Assembly (NCBI RefSeq): GCF_024752355.1
Contig: NZ_JANTHZ010000004.1
Location: 1 to 64,000, forward strand
Length of the DNA: 64,000 nucleotides
Origin: Ancylobacter mangrovi
GTDB taxonomy: Bacteria; Pseudomonadota; Alphaproteobacteria; Rhizobiales; Xanthobacteraceae
Direction of reading: 5' to 3'
Shown here: in pieces, positions 27,747 through 37,085 of the stretch
Layout of the letters: each line of letters begins with the position of its first letter
Position numbering within the stretch: the first letter of the stretch is position 1
Notes under the pieces: generated by a model
Database searches by the model: none
What the model saw: only the letters and a program-made list of their open reading frames with translations
Told to the model about the DNA's origin: nothing
Program-made: the position numbers and the translations under genes

Positions 27747-28403
27747 CTATTTCTCCGTCCGCCCGGGCCGGGCCGAAGGATGCATGAACCGCTCGACCGG
27801 CGCGGAAGCGCCCCGCGGATTATAGGAGACCGACAGTATATGTGCCGCACTCTTGCTCACGCAGACGTAGACGTGCCGCATGCCGCTGTCGAAATAGGCA
27901 CTTCCCCCGGGGCCGACGCGAAACGGCGCGTACTGGTCCGTATGAATCTCGATTTCTCCCGAGATCACATAGACGAACTCTTCGCCTTCATGCTGGCCCC
28001 AGTCCGCGAACTCGTCCGGAGAGCGCGCCGTTACCCACATCTCCAGCGGAATCATGTTCTTGCGGGAGATTTCGGTCGAATGGGCGAGATAGGCATACTG
28101 CTCGGTGGAGAACGGCACGCCCTGGCCGCGCTCGGTCTGGGTCTTGCGACCGCTGACGGTCGGCTTCAGCCCCGGCGTGACGAACTGCTCGATGGCGATA
28201 CCGAGGCCTTCGCACAGCCGGATCACCACGTCGAAAGACGGCGACACCTCACCGCGCTCGATCTTCGAGAGGTTGGAGACGGAGACGCCGGTGCGCTGGG
28301 CCACATCGGCCAGCGTCAGCCCGGAATCCTGCCGCACCAGCTTCAGGCGCTCGCCCACAGCGTTCGTGCCGAGAGAGGTCTTCTGCAATTGCGGCTTAGT
28401 CAT
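27747..28403 (-). CDS. XRE-cupin transcriptional regulator
   Basis: A 218-aa protein. Residues about 15-72 form a Cro/C1-type helix-turn-helix (RLKLVRQDSGLTLADVAQRT, then VSNLSKIERGEVSP). Residues about 120-200 form a cupin (HEGEEFVYVISGEIEIHTD, GGSAYFDSGMRHVY). XRE-cupin proteins are local regulators whose cupin senses the pathway metabolite; PuuR is a known example. It is first in the minus-strand transporter operon and divergent from the enolase-HyuAB operon, so it probably controls both. Confidence 0.9.
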   Translation of the reverse strand: MTKPQLQKTSLGTNAVGERLKLVRQDSGLTLADVAQRTGVSVSNLSKIERGEVSPSFDVVIRLCEGLGIAIEQFVTPGLKPTVSGRKTQTERGQGVPFSTEQYAYLAHSTEISRKNMIPLEMWVTARSPDEFADWGQHEGEEFVYVISGEIEIHTDQYAPFRVGPGGSAYFDSGMRHVYVCVSKSAAHILSVSYNPRGASAPVERFMHPSARPGRTEK

Positions 28404-28443
28404 TGGCCTGCACGCATTCCTTCATCGATCCCGCCATCCACAC

Positions 28444-28506
28444 TGAGAAGATAATTTCACCGACAGGAAAAAATCAACTTGATTCTCGCATGAGAAATAA
28501 TTTTCA
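28444..28506 (+). promoter_or_regulatory. paired TGAGAA palindromes, candidate XRE-cupin operators
   Basis: Two 16-base imperfect palindromes of the same design lie between the divergent genes: TGAGAAGATAATTTCA (28444-28459) and TGAGAAATAATTTTCA (28491-28506), with starts 47 bases apart. The surrounding sequence is much more AT-rich than the window. One is close to each start, as expected for shared operators. Confidence 0.55.
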
Positions 28507-28549
28507 TATCGGCGAATGATCGTCAGTTGCGCCATCGAGGAGAGTTCGC

Positions 28550-29698
28550 GTGAAGATCAAGGCCGTGGAAGCCGTTCCGTTCGCATTGCCCGTCCGGCGG
28601 CGCTTTCGTTGGAACGGCCTCGATCAGGAGCTCGGCGAATTCGTGCTGATCCGCGTTGTTTCCGATACGGGAATCGTCGGCTATGGCGAGGCGACCCCGC
28701 TCGCGACCTGGGGCGGCGAGCACGGCCGCCACGGCGGGGAGACGCTGGCCACCGTCAGTCACATGGTGGGATCGGTGATCGGCCCTCATCTGGTCGGCCG
28801 GGATCCGACGTTGATCGGATCCATCATCCCGCTCATGGACGAGCTCGCCATCGGTCACACCTATGCGAAATGCGCCGTCGAAATGGCCTTGCACGACCTG
28901 TGGGGCAAGGCGCTCGGCCTGCCGGTTCATCGCCTGCTGGGCGGGGCTGTCCGGCCCGGCGTCGTGGTGGCGCACATGGTCGGGCTGATGGAGGTGGGAG
29001 AGGCGATCGCCGAAGCGGAGGCCGCCGCTGCCGACGGCCTCAAGGCCTTGCAGATCAAGGGCGGCCAGGACGCCGAGCGCGACGTCGAGCTGATGCGCGA
29101 ACTGCGCCGCCGACTGCCGCAGATGTGGCTGCGTCTCGACGCCAACCAGGGCTATCGGCCGCTGAAGGCGGCGTTCGACCTGGCGCGGCGCCTCGACGGC
29201 GAAGGTATCGAGTACATCGAGCAGCCCGTCGCCGGACTTCCCGACATGGCGCGGATGACGGCGGAAAGCCGCATAAAGATCATTGCCGACGAGAGCTGCT
29301 GGTCGCCGCGAGACGCACTTGATCTGGTTGCCGCGCGCGGCGCCGACGCGATCTCCATCTATCTCGCCAAGGCCGGCGGCATGCGCCGGGCGGGTGAAGT
29401 CGCTGCCATCGCCGAAGCGGCCGGGCTGCCCTGCGACGTCAACGGCTCCATCGAATCGGGTATCGGCAATGCCGCCAATCTGGCCGTCGCGCTGTCGGCG
29501 CGCGCTGTCAGCCTCCCATCGGTGATCCCCGTCTCGGCGCCGGCCGGTACCCATCCGTGCAGGGTCGGCGGGCACTATTTCGAGGACGACGTCATCTCCG
29601 CGCCCTTCCCCTTCGCCGACGGCATGCTGCTGCCGCTGGAAGCTCCCGGTCTCGGGATCGAGGTGGACGAGGCCAAGGTCCGGAAGTACGCGCTGTGA
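28550..29698 (+). CDS. mandelate racemase/muconate lactonizing enzyme family protein
   Basis: A 382-aa enolase-superfamily enzyme from GTG 28550 with GAGGAGAG upstream. Metal ligands are visible: D197 (LRLDAN), E224 (YIEQP) and D247 (IADES). The general bases are K170 (LQIKGG) and K274 (YLAKAGG). The first Lys of the usual KxK motif is Gln (Q168). It abstracts a proton next to a carboxylate: racemisation, epimerisation or cycloisomerisation. Its GTG-led HyuA neighbour overlaps by 4 bases. In this operon it may prepare the stereoisomer that HyuAB uses. Confidence 0.85.
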   Translation: MKIKAVEAVPFALPVRRRFRWNGLDQELGEFVLIRVVSDTGIVGYGEATPLATWGGEHGRHGGETLATVSHMVGSVIGPHLVGRDPTLIGSIIPLMDELAIGHTYAKCAVEMALHDLWGKALGLPVHRLLGGAVRPGVVVAHMVGLMEVGEAIAEAEAAAADGLKALQIKGGQDAERDVELMRELRRRLPQMWLRLDANQGYRPLKAAFDLARRLDGEGIEYIEQPVAGLPDMARMTAESRIKIIADESCWSPRDALDLVAARGADAISIYLAKAGGMRRAGEVAAIAEAAGLPCDVNGSIESGIGNAANLAVALSARAVSLPSVIPVSAPAGTHPCRVGGHYFEDDVISAPFPFADGMLLPLEAPGLGIEVDEAKVRKYAL

Positions 29699-31803
29699 GC
29701 ACGCCGATCGCGTCGAGCGCTACCGGCGCTTTCCGCCTCGCCGTGGACATCGGCGGCACCTTCACGGATGTGGTGCTGATGGCCCCGGACGGGCGCCTCG
29801 CCACCACCAAGGTTCCCTCGACCCCGGACGACTATGCCCGGGGCGTCATCGAGGGTTGCCGGCAAATTCTTCTACGCGAGAATGTCGCCCCCTCCGAAGT
29901 CGCGGAGATGCTGCACGCCTCGACGGTGGCCACCAACGCCATCCTCGAAGGCAAGGGGGCCCGCACCGCTCTCGTCACCACCGAAGGCTTTCGCGACGTG
30001 CTGGAGCTGCGGCGCATCCGCGTGCCGCGGCTCTATGAGCCGCTCTATCGCAAGCCGCCGCCTCTGGTGCCGCGGCGCCACCGCTTCGAGGTCGCCGAGC
30101 GCATGGGGCCGCGCGGCGAGGTGCTGCGGCCTCTCGATGAAACGGCATTGCAGCCTATCGCTCGACAGATCGATGCCGCCGGAATAGAAGCCGTGGCGGT
30201 CTGCTTTCTGCATTCCTACGCGAACCCGGATCACGAGCGCCGCGCCGGAGAGGTGTTGCGCGCGCTGCTCCCCGGCCGCTTCGTGACGCTGTCGGTCGAT
30301 GTATTGCCCGAAATCCGGGAATATGAGCGAACCAGCACCACCGTCATCAACGCCTATGTCGCCCCGCCGGTCAGCCGCTACCTGACCTCGCTGCGCGCCG
30401 GCCTGGACAGGGAGGGGATCACGGCGCCCCTCTTCATGATGCAGTCCTCCGGCGGCATCCTCGATCTCGAGACCGTCCTGCAACGGCCTGCTCTCGTCGT
30501 GGAGAGCGGCCCGGCGGCCGGCGTGATCGGCGCAGGCTATGTCGGGCGCCGTGCCGGCTTCGAGAACGTCATCGCGCTCGATGTCGGCGGCACGACGGCC
30601 AAGGCCTCGGTGGTCGAGCGCGGGCGCTATCTCACCACCGACGAATATGAAGTCGGCGGAGGCATCTCGCTGTCGAGCCGCCTCGTGAAGGGCGGCGGCT
30701 ATGCGTTGCGCCTTCCCGTCATCGACGTCTCCGAGGTCGGAACCGGCGGCGGCAGCCTCGTGCGCCTGAATGCCGCCGGCAACATCAGCGTCGGGCCGCA
30801 GAGCGCGGGAGCCATGCCCGGACCCGTCGCCTATGGAAGGGGTGGCGTGGAGCCGACCGTTACGGACGCCAATGTCGCGATGGGTTATCTCAATCCGGTG
30901 GCCATTGCCGATGGCACGGTCGCGATCGACCTTGCGGGGGCCCGTGCCTCGGTCATAAGCGAGGTGGCCGCCCCGCTGGGGCGCACGGTCGAGGAAGCCT
31001 CCTATGGCGTCCTCGCCATCGCCAATGCGCTCATGGCGCGTTCGGTGCGCTCGGTCACCACCTCGCGCGGCCGCGACCCGCGGGACTTCGCACTGCTCGC
31101 CTTCGGCGGCGGCGGCGGTCTGCATGCAGTGGGCCTTGCCGCCTCGCTCGGCATGCGCCGGGTCATCATCCCCCCGGCCGCCGGCGTGTTCAGCGCCTTC
31201 GGCCTGCTCTATTCGGAAATCGAGTTCGCGCAGTCGCAGGGCTTTCTCGCTCCGCTCGATGCGGCCGAACCGGCTGCGCTGGAGAACGCCTTCGCCGTGC
31301 TGGAAGCCGGCGTCCTCCATCATCTCGGGCGTCCGGCGGACACCATCCGACTGCGTCGACGCGTCGACCTGCGCTATGCCGGACAGGCGTTCGAACTCGC
31401 TGTCGACATGCCGAAGGGCGCGTTCGACGCCGCGATGCGCGATGCTCTCGCCGCCGCATTCGACGAGGAACATGCGCGCACCTACGGCCACAGCCTGCCG
31501 CGAGCCAATCCCCGCGAAATCGTGACGTTGCGCGTGATCGGGACGGTCATCGCCGAGCGGCCGGCGAGCCATCTCGCGCCGCGCCCGGAACAGCGGGAAG
31601 CCGCCACCCGTCCGGCCTATTTCGGCGAGGACGGCTGGCTCGACACGCGCATCGTCGAGCGCCACGACCTCGCCACGCCGCTCGCCGGCCCGCTGATCGT
31701 CGAGGAGCCGGACGCGACCACCATCGTTCCGCCCGGTTGGACCGCGAGCCTCGACGACGGGTTCAACATCCTTATCGACCAGACCGTGGAGGTGCCGGCA
31801 TGA
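29695..31803 (+). CDS. hyuA: hydantoinase/oxoprolinase subunit A
   Basis: A 702-aa protein from GTG 29695, overlapping the enolase stop. The ATP-binding start FRLAVDIGGTFTDVVLM and a second phosphate motif IALDVGGTTAKASVV mark the ASKHA fold. LHASTVATNAILEGKGART is typical of HyuA. A C-terminal beta domain is present. HyuA with HyuB opens cyclic amides (hydantoin, 5-oxoproline) or carboxylates ketones using ATP. Overlap with hyuB (4 bases) shows tight coupling. Confidence 0.92.
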   Translation: MSTPIASSATGAFRLAVDIGGTFTDVVLMAPDGRLATTKVPSTPDDYARGVIEGCRQILLRENVAPSEVAEMLHASTVATNAILEGKGARTALVTTEGFRDVLELRRIRVPRLYEPLYRKPPPLVPRRHRFEVAERMGPRGEVLRPLDETALQPIARQIDAAGIEAVAVCFLHSYANPDHERRAGEVLRALLPGRFVTLSVDVLPEIREYERTSTTVINAYVAPPVSRYLTSLRAGLDREGITAPLFMMQSSGGILDLETVLQRPALVVESGPAAGVIGAGYVGRRAGFENVIALDVGGTTAKASVVERGRYLTTDEYEVGGGISLSSRLVKGGGYALRLPVIDVSEVGTGGGSLVRLNAAGNISVGPQSAGAMPGPVAYGRGGVEPTVTDANVAMGYLNPVAIADGTVAIDLAGARASVISEVAAPLGRTVEEASYGVLAIANALMARSVRSVTTSRGRDPRDFALLAFGGGGGLHAVGLAASLGMRRVIIPPAAGVFSAFGLLYSEIEFAQSQGFLAPLDAAEPAALENAFAVLEAGVLHHLGRPADTIRLRRRVDLRYAGQAFELAVDMPKGAFDAAMRDALAAAFDEEHARTYGHSLPRANPREIVTLRVIGTVIAERPASHLAPRPEQREAATRPAYFGEDGWLDTRIVERHDLATPLAGPLIVEEPDATTIVPPGWTASLDDGFNILIDQTVEVPA

Positions 31804-33557
31804 GCGACCCAACCGCTCGGCAAAGCGGCGAGACCACTGATCCGCTCCTGCTGGAAGTCATCCGCAACGGCCTCGACACCGTCGCGGACGAGATGGCGCT
31901 GATCCTCATGCGGACCGCCTATTCGGCGATCATCCGCGACTCGATGGATTATTCGACGGCGGTCTGCGACGCCGAGGGCGAGATCGTCGGACAGGGCCTG
32001 ACGACGCCGATGCATCTGGGCAGTTTCCACGATGCGATGCGCCATCTGATCCGCGAATATGACGGCGATATCGGCGACGGCGACATCTTCATCGGCAACG
32101 ACCCGTATCTGGCGAGCGGCCAGCACCTGCCGGACATCTATATCATCAAGCCGTTCTTCCACCGGGGACGGCTGGAGGGCTGGGCGACCACCATCGCCCA
32201 CCATGTCGATGTCGGCGGGCTGGTGCCCGGTTCCAACTCCATAGGCGCCACCGAGATCTATCAGGAGGGGTTGCGCCTGCCGTTCCTCAAACTGCGCGAG
32301 GACGGTGTCGACGATCCCAAGATCTGGCGCATCGTCGAGGCCAATGTGCGCGTGCCCCATCTCGTGCTGGGCGATCTTCGTGCGCAGGTCGCGGCGGCGG
32401 AAGCCGGCGTGCGGGGCCTCGACGAACTCTACACGCGCTTCGGGGCCGACCGCACGCGGCAGGCGCTCGCCGATCTGCACGACCTCGCCGAGCGGATGGC
32501 CCGCCATCACATCGCGGCCATTCCCGATGGCGTCTATCGCTTTACCGATCATATCGATGGTCTCGGCGACCATCCCGAGCCGATCGTTCTCAATGTCGCC
32601 CTGACGGTGAGCGGTGACACCATCATCGCCGACTGGGAAGGTACCGCAGCGCAAGTGAAGGGCGGCATCAATGCGCCGCTGTCGTTCACCAAGTCGAACG
32701 TCTACGCCGCGCTGCGCTCGGTCATGCCGCAGGAAATGCCGAACTGCCATGGCTACACGCGGCCGATCACGGTACGCGCGCCCGAGGGAACGCTGGTCAA
32801 CTGCACCCTGCCGGCGCCGTGCGGGGCGCGCGGGATCACAGGCTACCGCATCATCGACTGCATTTTCGGCGCCCTCGCTCCCGCGCTGCCCGACCGGGTG
32901 ACGGCGGACGGGGCCGGCGGCTCCACCCTGCCGACCTTTGCCGGACGTCTGGACGGGAAGCCCTTCGTATTCTCCGAATGCATCATGGGCACATGGGGCG
33001 CCAGCCAGGACGAGGACGGGCAGGACGGCGTCCCGCATATGGGCTCCAACCAGTCCAACGCGCCGGTGGAGATGATCGAGGCCGGCTACCCGCTGCGCAT
33101 CGAATATTACGGGCTGGTGCCGGACACGGGCGGCGTCGGACGGCGGCGGGGCGGGCTGGCGCTGCGGCGCGACTACCGCGTACTGACCGACGACTGTTTC
33201 CTCGGCGTGCGGTCGGACAAGCGAGCCTTCCCGCCGCACGGGCTGTTCGGCGGCGGCGAGGGGACGCCCTCCATGAATGTGGTCGAGGACGGCAATCAAC
33301 GCACCGTGCTTCCCGTGCTGCCGACCGTGCCGCTGACGCTCCGGCGGGGAGCGCTGTTCAGCCATGTCATGGCGGGCGGCGGCGGCTTCGGCAACCCGCT
33401 CGAACGTGAGCCGGAGCGCGTGCTCGACGACGTACTGGACGGACGCCTCTCGCGCGAAGCCGCACTGCGCGACTATGCGGTCGCCTTGGACTGCGAGGGA
33501 GGCATCGACCGGGAGGCGACCCGTGCCGCCCGGGCGGCACGGGAGAGCGTGTCATAG
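31800..33557 (+). CDS. hyuB: hydantoinase/oxoprolinase subunit B
   Basis: A 585-aa protein with the HyuB pattern: DPLLLEVIRNGLDTVADEMA at the start, then RTAYSAIIRDSMDYSTAVCD, GDIFIGNDPYLASGQHLPDI and TTIAHHVDVGG. The C-terminal SGGGGFGNP-like end appears as AGGGGFGNPLEREPE. It is the metal-binding partner of HyuA. It overlaps hyuA by 4 bases and the downstream SDR by 4 bases. Confidence 0.92.
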   Translation: MSDPTARQSGETTDPLLLEVIRNGLDTVADEMALILMRTAYSAIIRDSMDYSTAVCDAEGEIVGQGLTTPMHLGSFHDAMRHLIREYDGDIGDGDIFIGNDPYLASGQHLPDIYIIKPFFHRGRLEGWATTIAHHVDVGGLVPGSNSIGATEIYQEGLRLPFLKLREDGVDDPKIWRIVEANVRVPHLVLGDLRAQVAAAEAGVRGLDELYTRFGADRTRQALADLHDLAERMARHHIAAIPDGVYRFTDHIDGLGDHPEPIVLNVALTVSGDTIIADWEGTAAQVKGGINAPLSFTKSNVYAALRSVMPQEMPNCHGYTRPITVRAPEGTLVNCTLPAPCGARGITGYRIIDCIFGALAPALPDRVTADGAGGSTLPTFAGRLDGKPFVFSECIMGTWGASQDEDGQDGVPHMGSNQSNAPVEMIEAGYPLRIEYYGLVPDTGGVGRRRGGLALRRDYRVLTDDCFLGVRSDKRAFPPHGLFGGGEGTPSMNVVEDGNQRTVLPVLPTVPLTLRRGALFSHVMAGGGGFGNPLEREPERVLDDVLDGRLSREAALRDYAVALDCEGGIDREATRAARAARESVS

Positions 33558-34297
33558 CCAACATTCTCATAGCGGGCGGGGCGACCGGCATCGGGCGCGC
33601 GAGCCTGCGCGCCTTCCGCGCGCAGGGCGACAATGTCCTGCTGGTCGACATCAACCGGGCGGAAGCCGAGGCGGCCTGCCGCGAACCGGGCGCGGGCAGA
33701 GCACTGGCGCTCGTAGGCGATCTCACGGACGCTGCGCTCCCGAAGTCCGCCGTTACTGCCGCACTGGACGCTTTTGGCGGCCTCGACACCGTGTTCGTGA
33801 ATGCCGGCCTGCTGCGCGCGGCGCCGCTCGCGGACTGGACGCTCGCCGACTGGCAGGCGAGCCTTGCGGTGAATCTCACGGCGCCGTTCCTGTTCGCGCA
33901 GGCGGCGGCGCCGGCGCTGCGGGCCTCGCCGAGCCCGAGCCTGCTCTTCACCTCGTCGACCGGCGCACTGCGCGGGCATGCAGGCATGCCCGCCTATCAT
34001 GCGACCAAGGCCGGCCTCGTGGGGCTTTGCCGCAGTCTTGCCGACGAGCTTTCGCCGCAGGGAATTCGCGTCAACTGCCTGCTGCCGGGCTGGGTGGACA
34101 CGCCGTTCAACGGTCCGTTCTGGTCACACCAGCCGGACAGGCGGATGGCCGAGCGTGATCTCGTCGGAGCGATACCGCTGCGTCGGCAGGGCACGCCGGA
34201 AGAACTCGCCGCCACCGTGCTGTTCCTCGCCTCGCCCGCCGCCGCCTATATCACCGGCACCTCGCTGGTGGTCGATGGCGGCTACACCGCCGTCTGA
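33554..34297 (+). CDS. SDR family oxidoreductase with apparent ATA start
   Basis: A 247-aa classical SDR: GGATGIG near residues 9-15, VNAGLL near 82, YHATK near 147, and an ending ITGTSLVVDGGYTAV. No ATG, GTG or TTG fits its N-terminus. The best start is ATA 33554, with GGGAGAG 7 bases upstream and overlapping the hyuB stop in the same geometry as the operon's other 4-base overlaps. ATT 33563 is another option. This may be a rare AUA start or an ATG-to-ATA variant. The substrate is unknown, but the operon suggests oxidation of a pathway intermediate. Confidence 0.8.
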   Translation: MANILIAGGATGIGRASLRAFRAQGDNVLLVDINRAEAEAACREPGAGRALALVGDLTDAALPKSAVTAALDAFGGLDTVFVNAGLLRAAPLADWTLADWQASLAVNLTAPFLFAQAAAPALRASPSPSLLFTSSTGALRGHAGMPAYHATKAGLVGLCRSLADELSPQGIRVNCLLPGWVDTPFNGPFWSHQPDRRMAERDLVGAIPLRRQGTPEELAATVLFLASPAAAYITGTSLVVDGGYTAV

Positions 34298-34315
34298 ATT
34301 GCCGGGAGCTTCCCC

Positions 34316-35791
34316 ATGCGCATCGCCGACCCGTTTTCCTCGCGCCAGCGCCCCGTCCTGTTCGGCAATCGCGGGGCCGTCTCCGCGGCCCATCCGCTGG
34401 CGGTCACGGCGGCGACCGAGATGCTGACTGCCGGCGGGTCCGCCGTCGACGCCACCATCGCGGCGCAGGCCGTTCTCTGCGTGCTCTCGCCGGACAATTG
34501 CGGGCTTGGCGGCGACCAGCTCTGCCTGGTGCGAAGCGGTGACGGCCAGGTGATGGCCGTCAACGGCACCGGAGCCGCTCCGGCCGCCATGAGCCGGGCG
34601 GATACCGATGGCGGGAACAGCGTCTCCGTCCCCGGGATCGTCGACGCCTGGGTGGAGATGAGCCGCCTGTGGGGGCGGTTGCCGCTCCAGCGCGTCCTTG
34701 TGCCCGCAATTCGTCTGGCGGAGGGCGGCATGCTGGTCGCTGAGGATCTCGCGCAGACCTTCCGCCATTGCGAGGAGCGGCTGGTGCGAGGCGGTGCGCA
34801 GGACTGGCCCCTGCGTTCGGCACGAGCCGGCACACGCCAGTCCCAGCCGGAACTGGCGCGATTGCTCGCCGATATCGGTGAGAAAGGCCGAGAAGCCTTC
34901 TATTCGGGCGCGATGGCCGATGCCATCTGCGGCGCGATCCAGCGCCATTGCGGTGCGATGGCTCCCTCCGATCTTGCCGGTCATGCGAGTGTGGTCGCTC
35001 CGCCTCTGGCCACGAACTGGCGCGGCCGCCGGCTTCATGTCCAACCGCCGATCTCGCAGGGCGTCCTGCTCTCCATGGTGCTGGCGGCCGAGGAGAGGCT
35101 GCCTGATCTCGCGCCGGAGCTGCGAGACCATGTCGGCATCGAGCTGACCGCGAGCAGCTTCGCCTTCCGCGATCGCGCCGGCGAAGGAGCGGCGCTGCTG
35201 TCGGAACGGCTTGCCGTCGATATCGAGAAGGCGAGCGGGCGAACCGGGCCGCGGGCCTATCTCCACACGGCGGGCGTTGCGGTCGCCGACGGCGACGGCC
35301 TCGTCGTATCCTCGCTCATCAGCGTGTTCGACAGCTTCGGCTCGGCGGTGTTCGTGCCCGAAGGCGGCTTCACGCTCAACAACCGGGCGGCCGGCTTCAC
35401 CGTGGCCCCCAATGACAGCGCCGGCGGCAAGCGGCCGGTCCACACCCTGGCCCCGGCATTGCTCGAGACGACCGATGGCTGCCTCGCGCTTGCGACACCG
35501 GGCGCCGACGGGCAGGTGCAGACCCTTACCCAGGTTCTCAGCCATATGTTCGCCGAGGATGACGACCTCGCGACCGCCATTGCCCGTCCGCGCTGGCGTA
35601 GTCAGGACGGCAAGTTGCTGGTCGAGCGCGCGCATCCCCATGCGGCGCAGCTGAAGGCCAAAGGCCACGACGTCATCCTCACGCAGGACGGCGACCTGCG
35701 CTTCGGTGCGGTGGTCTGCGCCGGCATGCGGGATGGCCAACTTTTCTCTTGCGCGGACTGGCGGCGAGAGACCTGGGCGGGAGCGGCTTGA
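34316..35791 (+). CDS. gamma-glutamyltransferase family protein
   Basis: A 491-aa Ntn-type protein with GGSAVDATIAAQAVLCVLSP and NCGLGGDQL near residues 40-68, typical of the family. The autocleavage Thr is T318 in LHTAGVAVAD; the usual TTH has become TAG, so the second Thr and the His are missing. FGSAVFVPEGGFTLNNR follows. No signal peptide is seen, unlike periplasmic GGT. Self-processing and gamma-glutamyl hydrolysis are therefore uncertain. GGGAG precedes ATG 34316. With HyuAB it suggests handling of gamma-glutamyl or oxoproline-like compounds. Confidence 0.82.
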   Translation: MRIADPFSSRQRPVLFGNRGAVSAAHPLAVTAATEMLTAGGSAVDATIAAQAVLCVLSPDNCGLGGDQLCLVRSGDGQVMAVNGTGAAPAAMSRADTDGGNSVSVPGIVDAWVEMSRLWGRLPLQRVLVPAIRLAEGGMLVAEDLAQTFRHCEERLVRGGAQDWPLRSARAGTRQSQPELARLLADIGEKGREAFYSGAMADAICGAIQRHCGAMAPSDLAGHASVVAPPLATNWRGRRLHVQPPISQGVLLSMVLAAEERLPDLAPELRDHVGIELTASSFAFRDRAGEGAALLSERLAVDIEKASGRTGPRAYLHTAGVAVADGDGLVVSSLISVFDSFGSAVFVPEGGFTLNNRAAGFTVAPNDSAGGKRPVHTLAPALLETTDGCLALATPGADGQVQTLTQVLSHMFAEDDDLATAIARPRWRSQDGKLLVERAHPHAAQLKAKGHDVILTQDGDLRFGAVVCAGMRDGQLFSCADWRRETWAGAA

Positions 35792-35894
35792 ACGATCGGG
35801 AGGCGCCGCTTCAGCGACCCACCATAGCGCGCTAGAATGCAGCGTTCGACCCTGCCGAGCGAGATCGCGGACAACGCTGCAAGCTCGCAGGGCT

Positions 35895-35914
35895 CGCGCC
35901 GAACAAACGGCGCG
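35895..35914. terminator. hairpin between convergent operon end and pirin gene
   Basis: CGCGCCG (35895-35901), loop AACAAA, CGGCGCG (35908-35914) form a perfect GC-rich stem between the convergent GGT-like and pirin genes. There is no T-tract, so it may act in either direction only weakly or with a factor. Confidence 0.4.
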
Positions 35915-35937
35915 GGCCATCGACGGAAGGGCTCCCG

Positions 35938-36873
35938 TCAGTCCGGAAGCGGAATGTGCTCGTCCCGGTCATCGACCGGCAAGTCGAACAGCCCCCTGCC
36001 CCAGTTCTGCGCGCGCCATTGGGCCTTAGCCTCTTCGATGCGCTCGCGCGACGAGGCGACGAAGTTCCACCAGATGTAGCGCGGACCGGGAAGCGTCGCG
36101 CCGCCAAGGATCATCAGGCGCGCGCCCCTGTCGCCGGCGGCAACCGTGATCCGGTCGCCGGGGCGGAAGACCATCATCCGGCCGGCCTCGAAATCCTGGC
36201 CGGCGATCGAGATCGGGCCTTCGACGATGTAGATGCCCCGGTCCTCGTGGTCGTCGGGCATCGGCAGCCGGCTGCCCGCTTCCAACGCCACGTCGGCGTA
36301 GAAGGTCTGCGAGTACATCGTCGCGGGAGCCGACTCCCCATAGGCGTTGCCGAGGATGAGCCGGACCGAGACGCCGCGATCCTCGATCAGCGGCAGCGCC
36401 GCCCCGCCATGATGCTCGAACATCGGCGCCATATCTTCGTCGCGCTCGGGCAGCGCCAGCCAGGTCTGGATGCCGAACAGGCTGTTCGGGCCGCTTCGGG
36501 CTTCCGCCGACGTGCGTTCGGAATGGGTCACGCCGCGCCCGGCGACCATCCAGTTCAGCTCGCCCGGACGGATCGTCTGGTCGGCGCCGGTACTGTCCCG
36601 GTGATGGAAGTCGCCGCGAAAGAGGTACGTGACGGTGCCGAGACCGATATGGGGGTGCGGGCGGACATCGACGCCCTGCCCGGTTAGGAACTCGGCCGGC
36701 CCGGCCTGATCGAAGAAGATGAACGGCCCGACCATCTGACGCTTGGGTGCCGGCAGGGCGCGCCGAACCTCGAAGCCGCCGAGATCGCGCGAGCGCGGAA
36801 CGATGAGCGTTTCGATCGCGTCGAGGCCAACCTCATCGGGACAGCCCGGTTCGATTGCCGGATTCCAACTCAT
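35938..36873 (-). CDS. pirin family protein
   Basis: A 311-aa bicupin. The metal site is RPHPHIGLGTVTY with HHRDSTG, then GELNWMVAGRGVTHSER, the classic pirin pattern. ATG 36873 (MSWNPAIEP) is preferred; GGATGAGG lies upstream. In-frame ATG codons further upstream add a few residues. Bacterial pirins can be quercetinases or redox sensors. It lies near a LysR regulator on the same strand, and a shared role is possible. Confidence 0.88.
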   Translation of the reverse strand: MSWNPAIEPGCPDEVGLDAIETLIVPRSRDLGGFEVRRALPAPKRQMVGPFIFFDQAGPAEFLTGQGVDVRPHPHIGLGTVTYLFRGDFHHRDSTGADQTIRPGELNWMVAGRGVTHSERTSAEARSGPNSLFGIQTWLALPERDEDMAPMFEHHGGAALPLIEDRGVSVRLILGNAYGESAPATMYSQTFYADVALEAGSRLPMPDDHEDRGIYIVEGPISIAGQDFEAGRMMVFRPGDRITVAAGDRGARLMILGGATLPGPRYIWWNFVASSRERIEEAKAQWRAQNWGRGLFDLPVDDRDEHIPLPD

Positions 36874-37085
36874 GCGCCTCATCCTCTCCCGGGCTTGCGG
36901 CGGGCCTCGCCCTCGCCGATGCAAATGCGCAAACTGGCGGATGAGCGTCGACCCGGCTAGGCCCGCGATGCGTCGAGCTGTGTCGCGGCAGGCGGAACAT
37001 GCGGGCCATGTCGTCGACCCTGGCGGCCGGCGGGTGAGCCGCCGCCGGACACCCTACGCCGACGACGCTTCGTCCCGTTCCCGTT

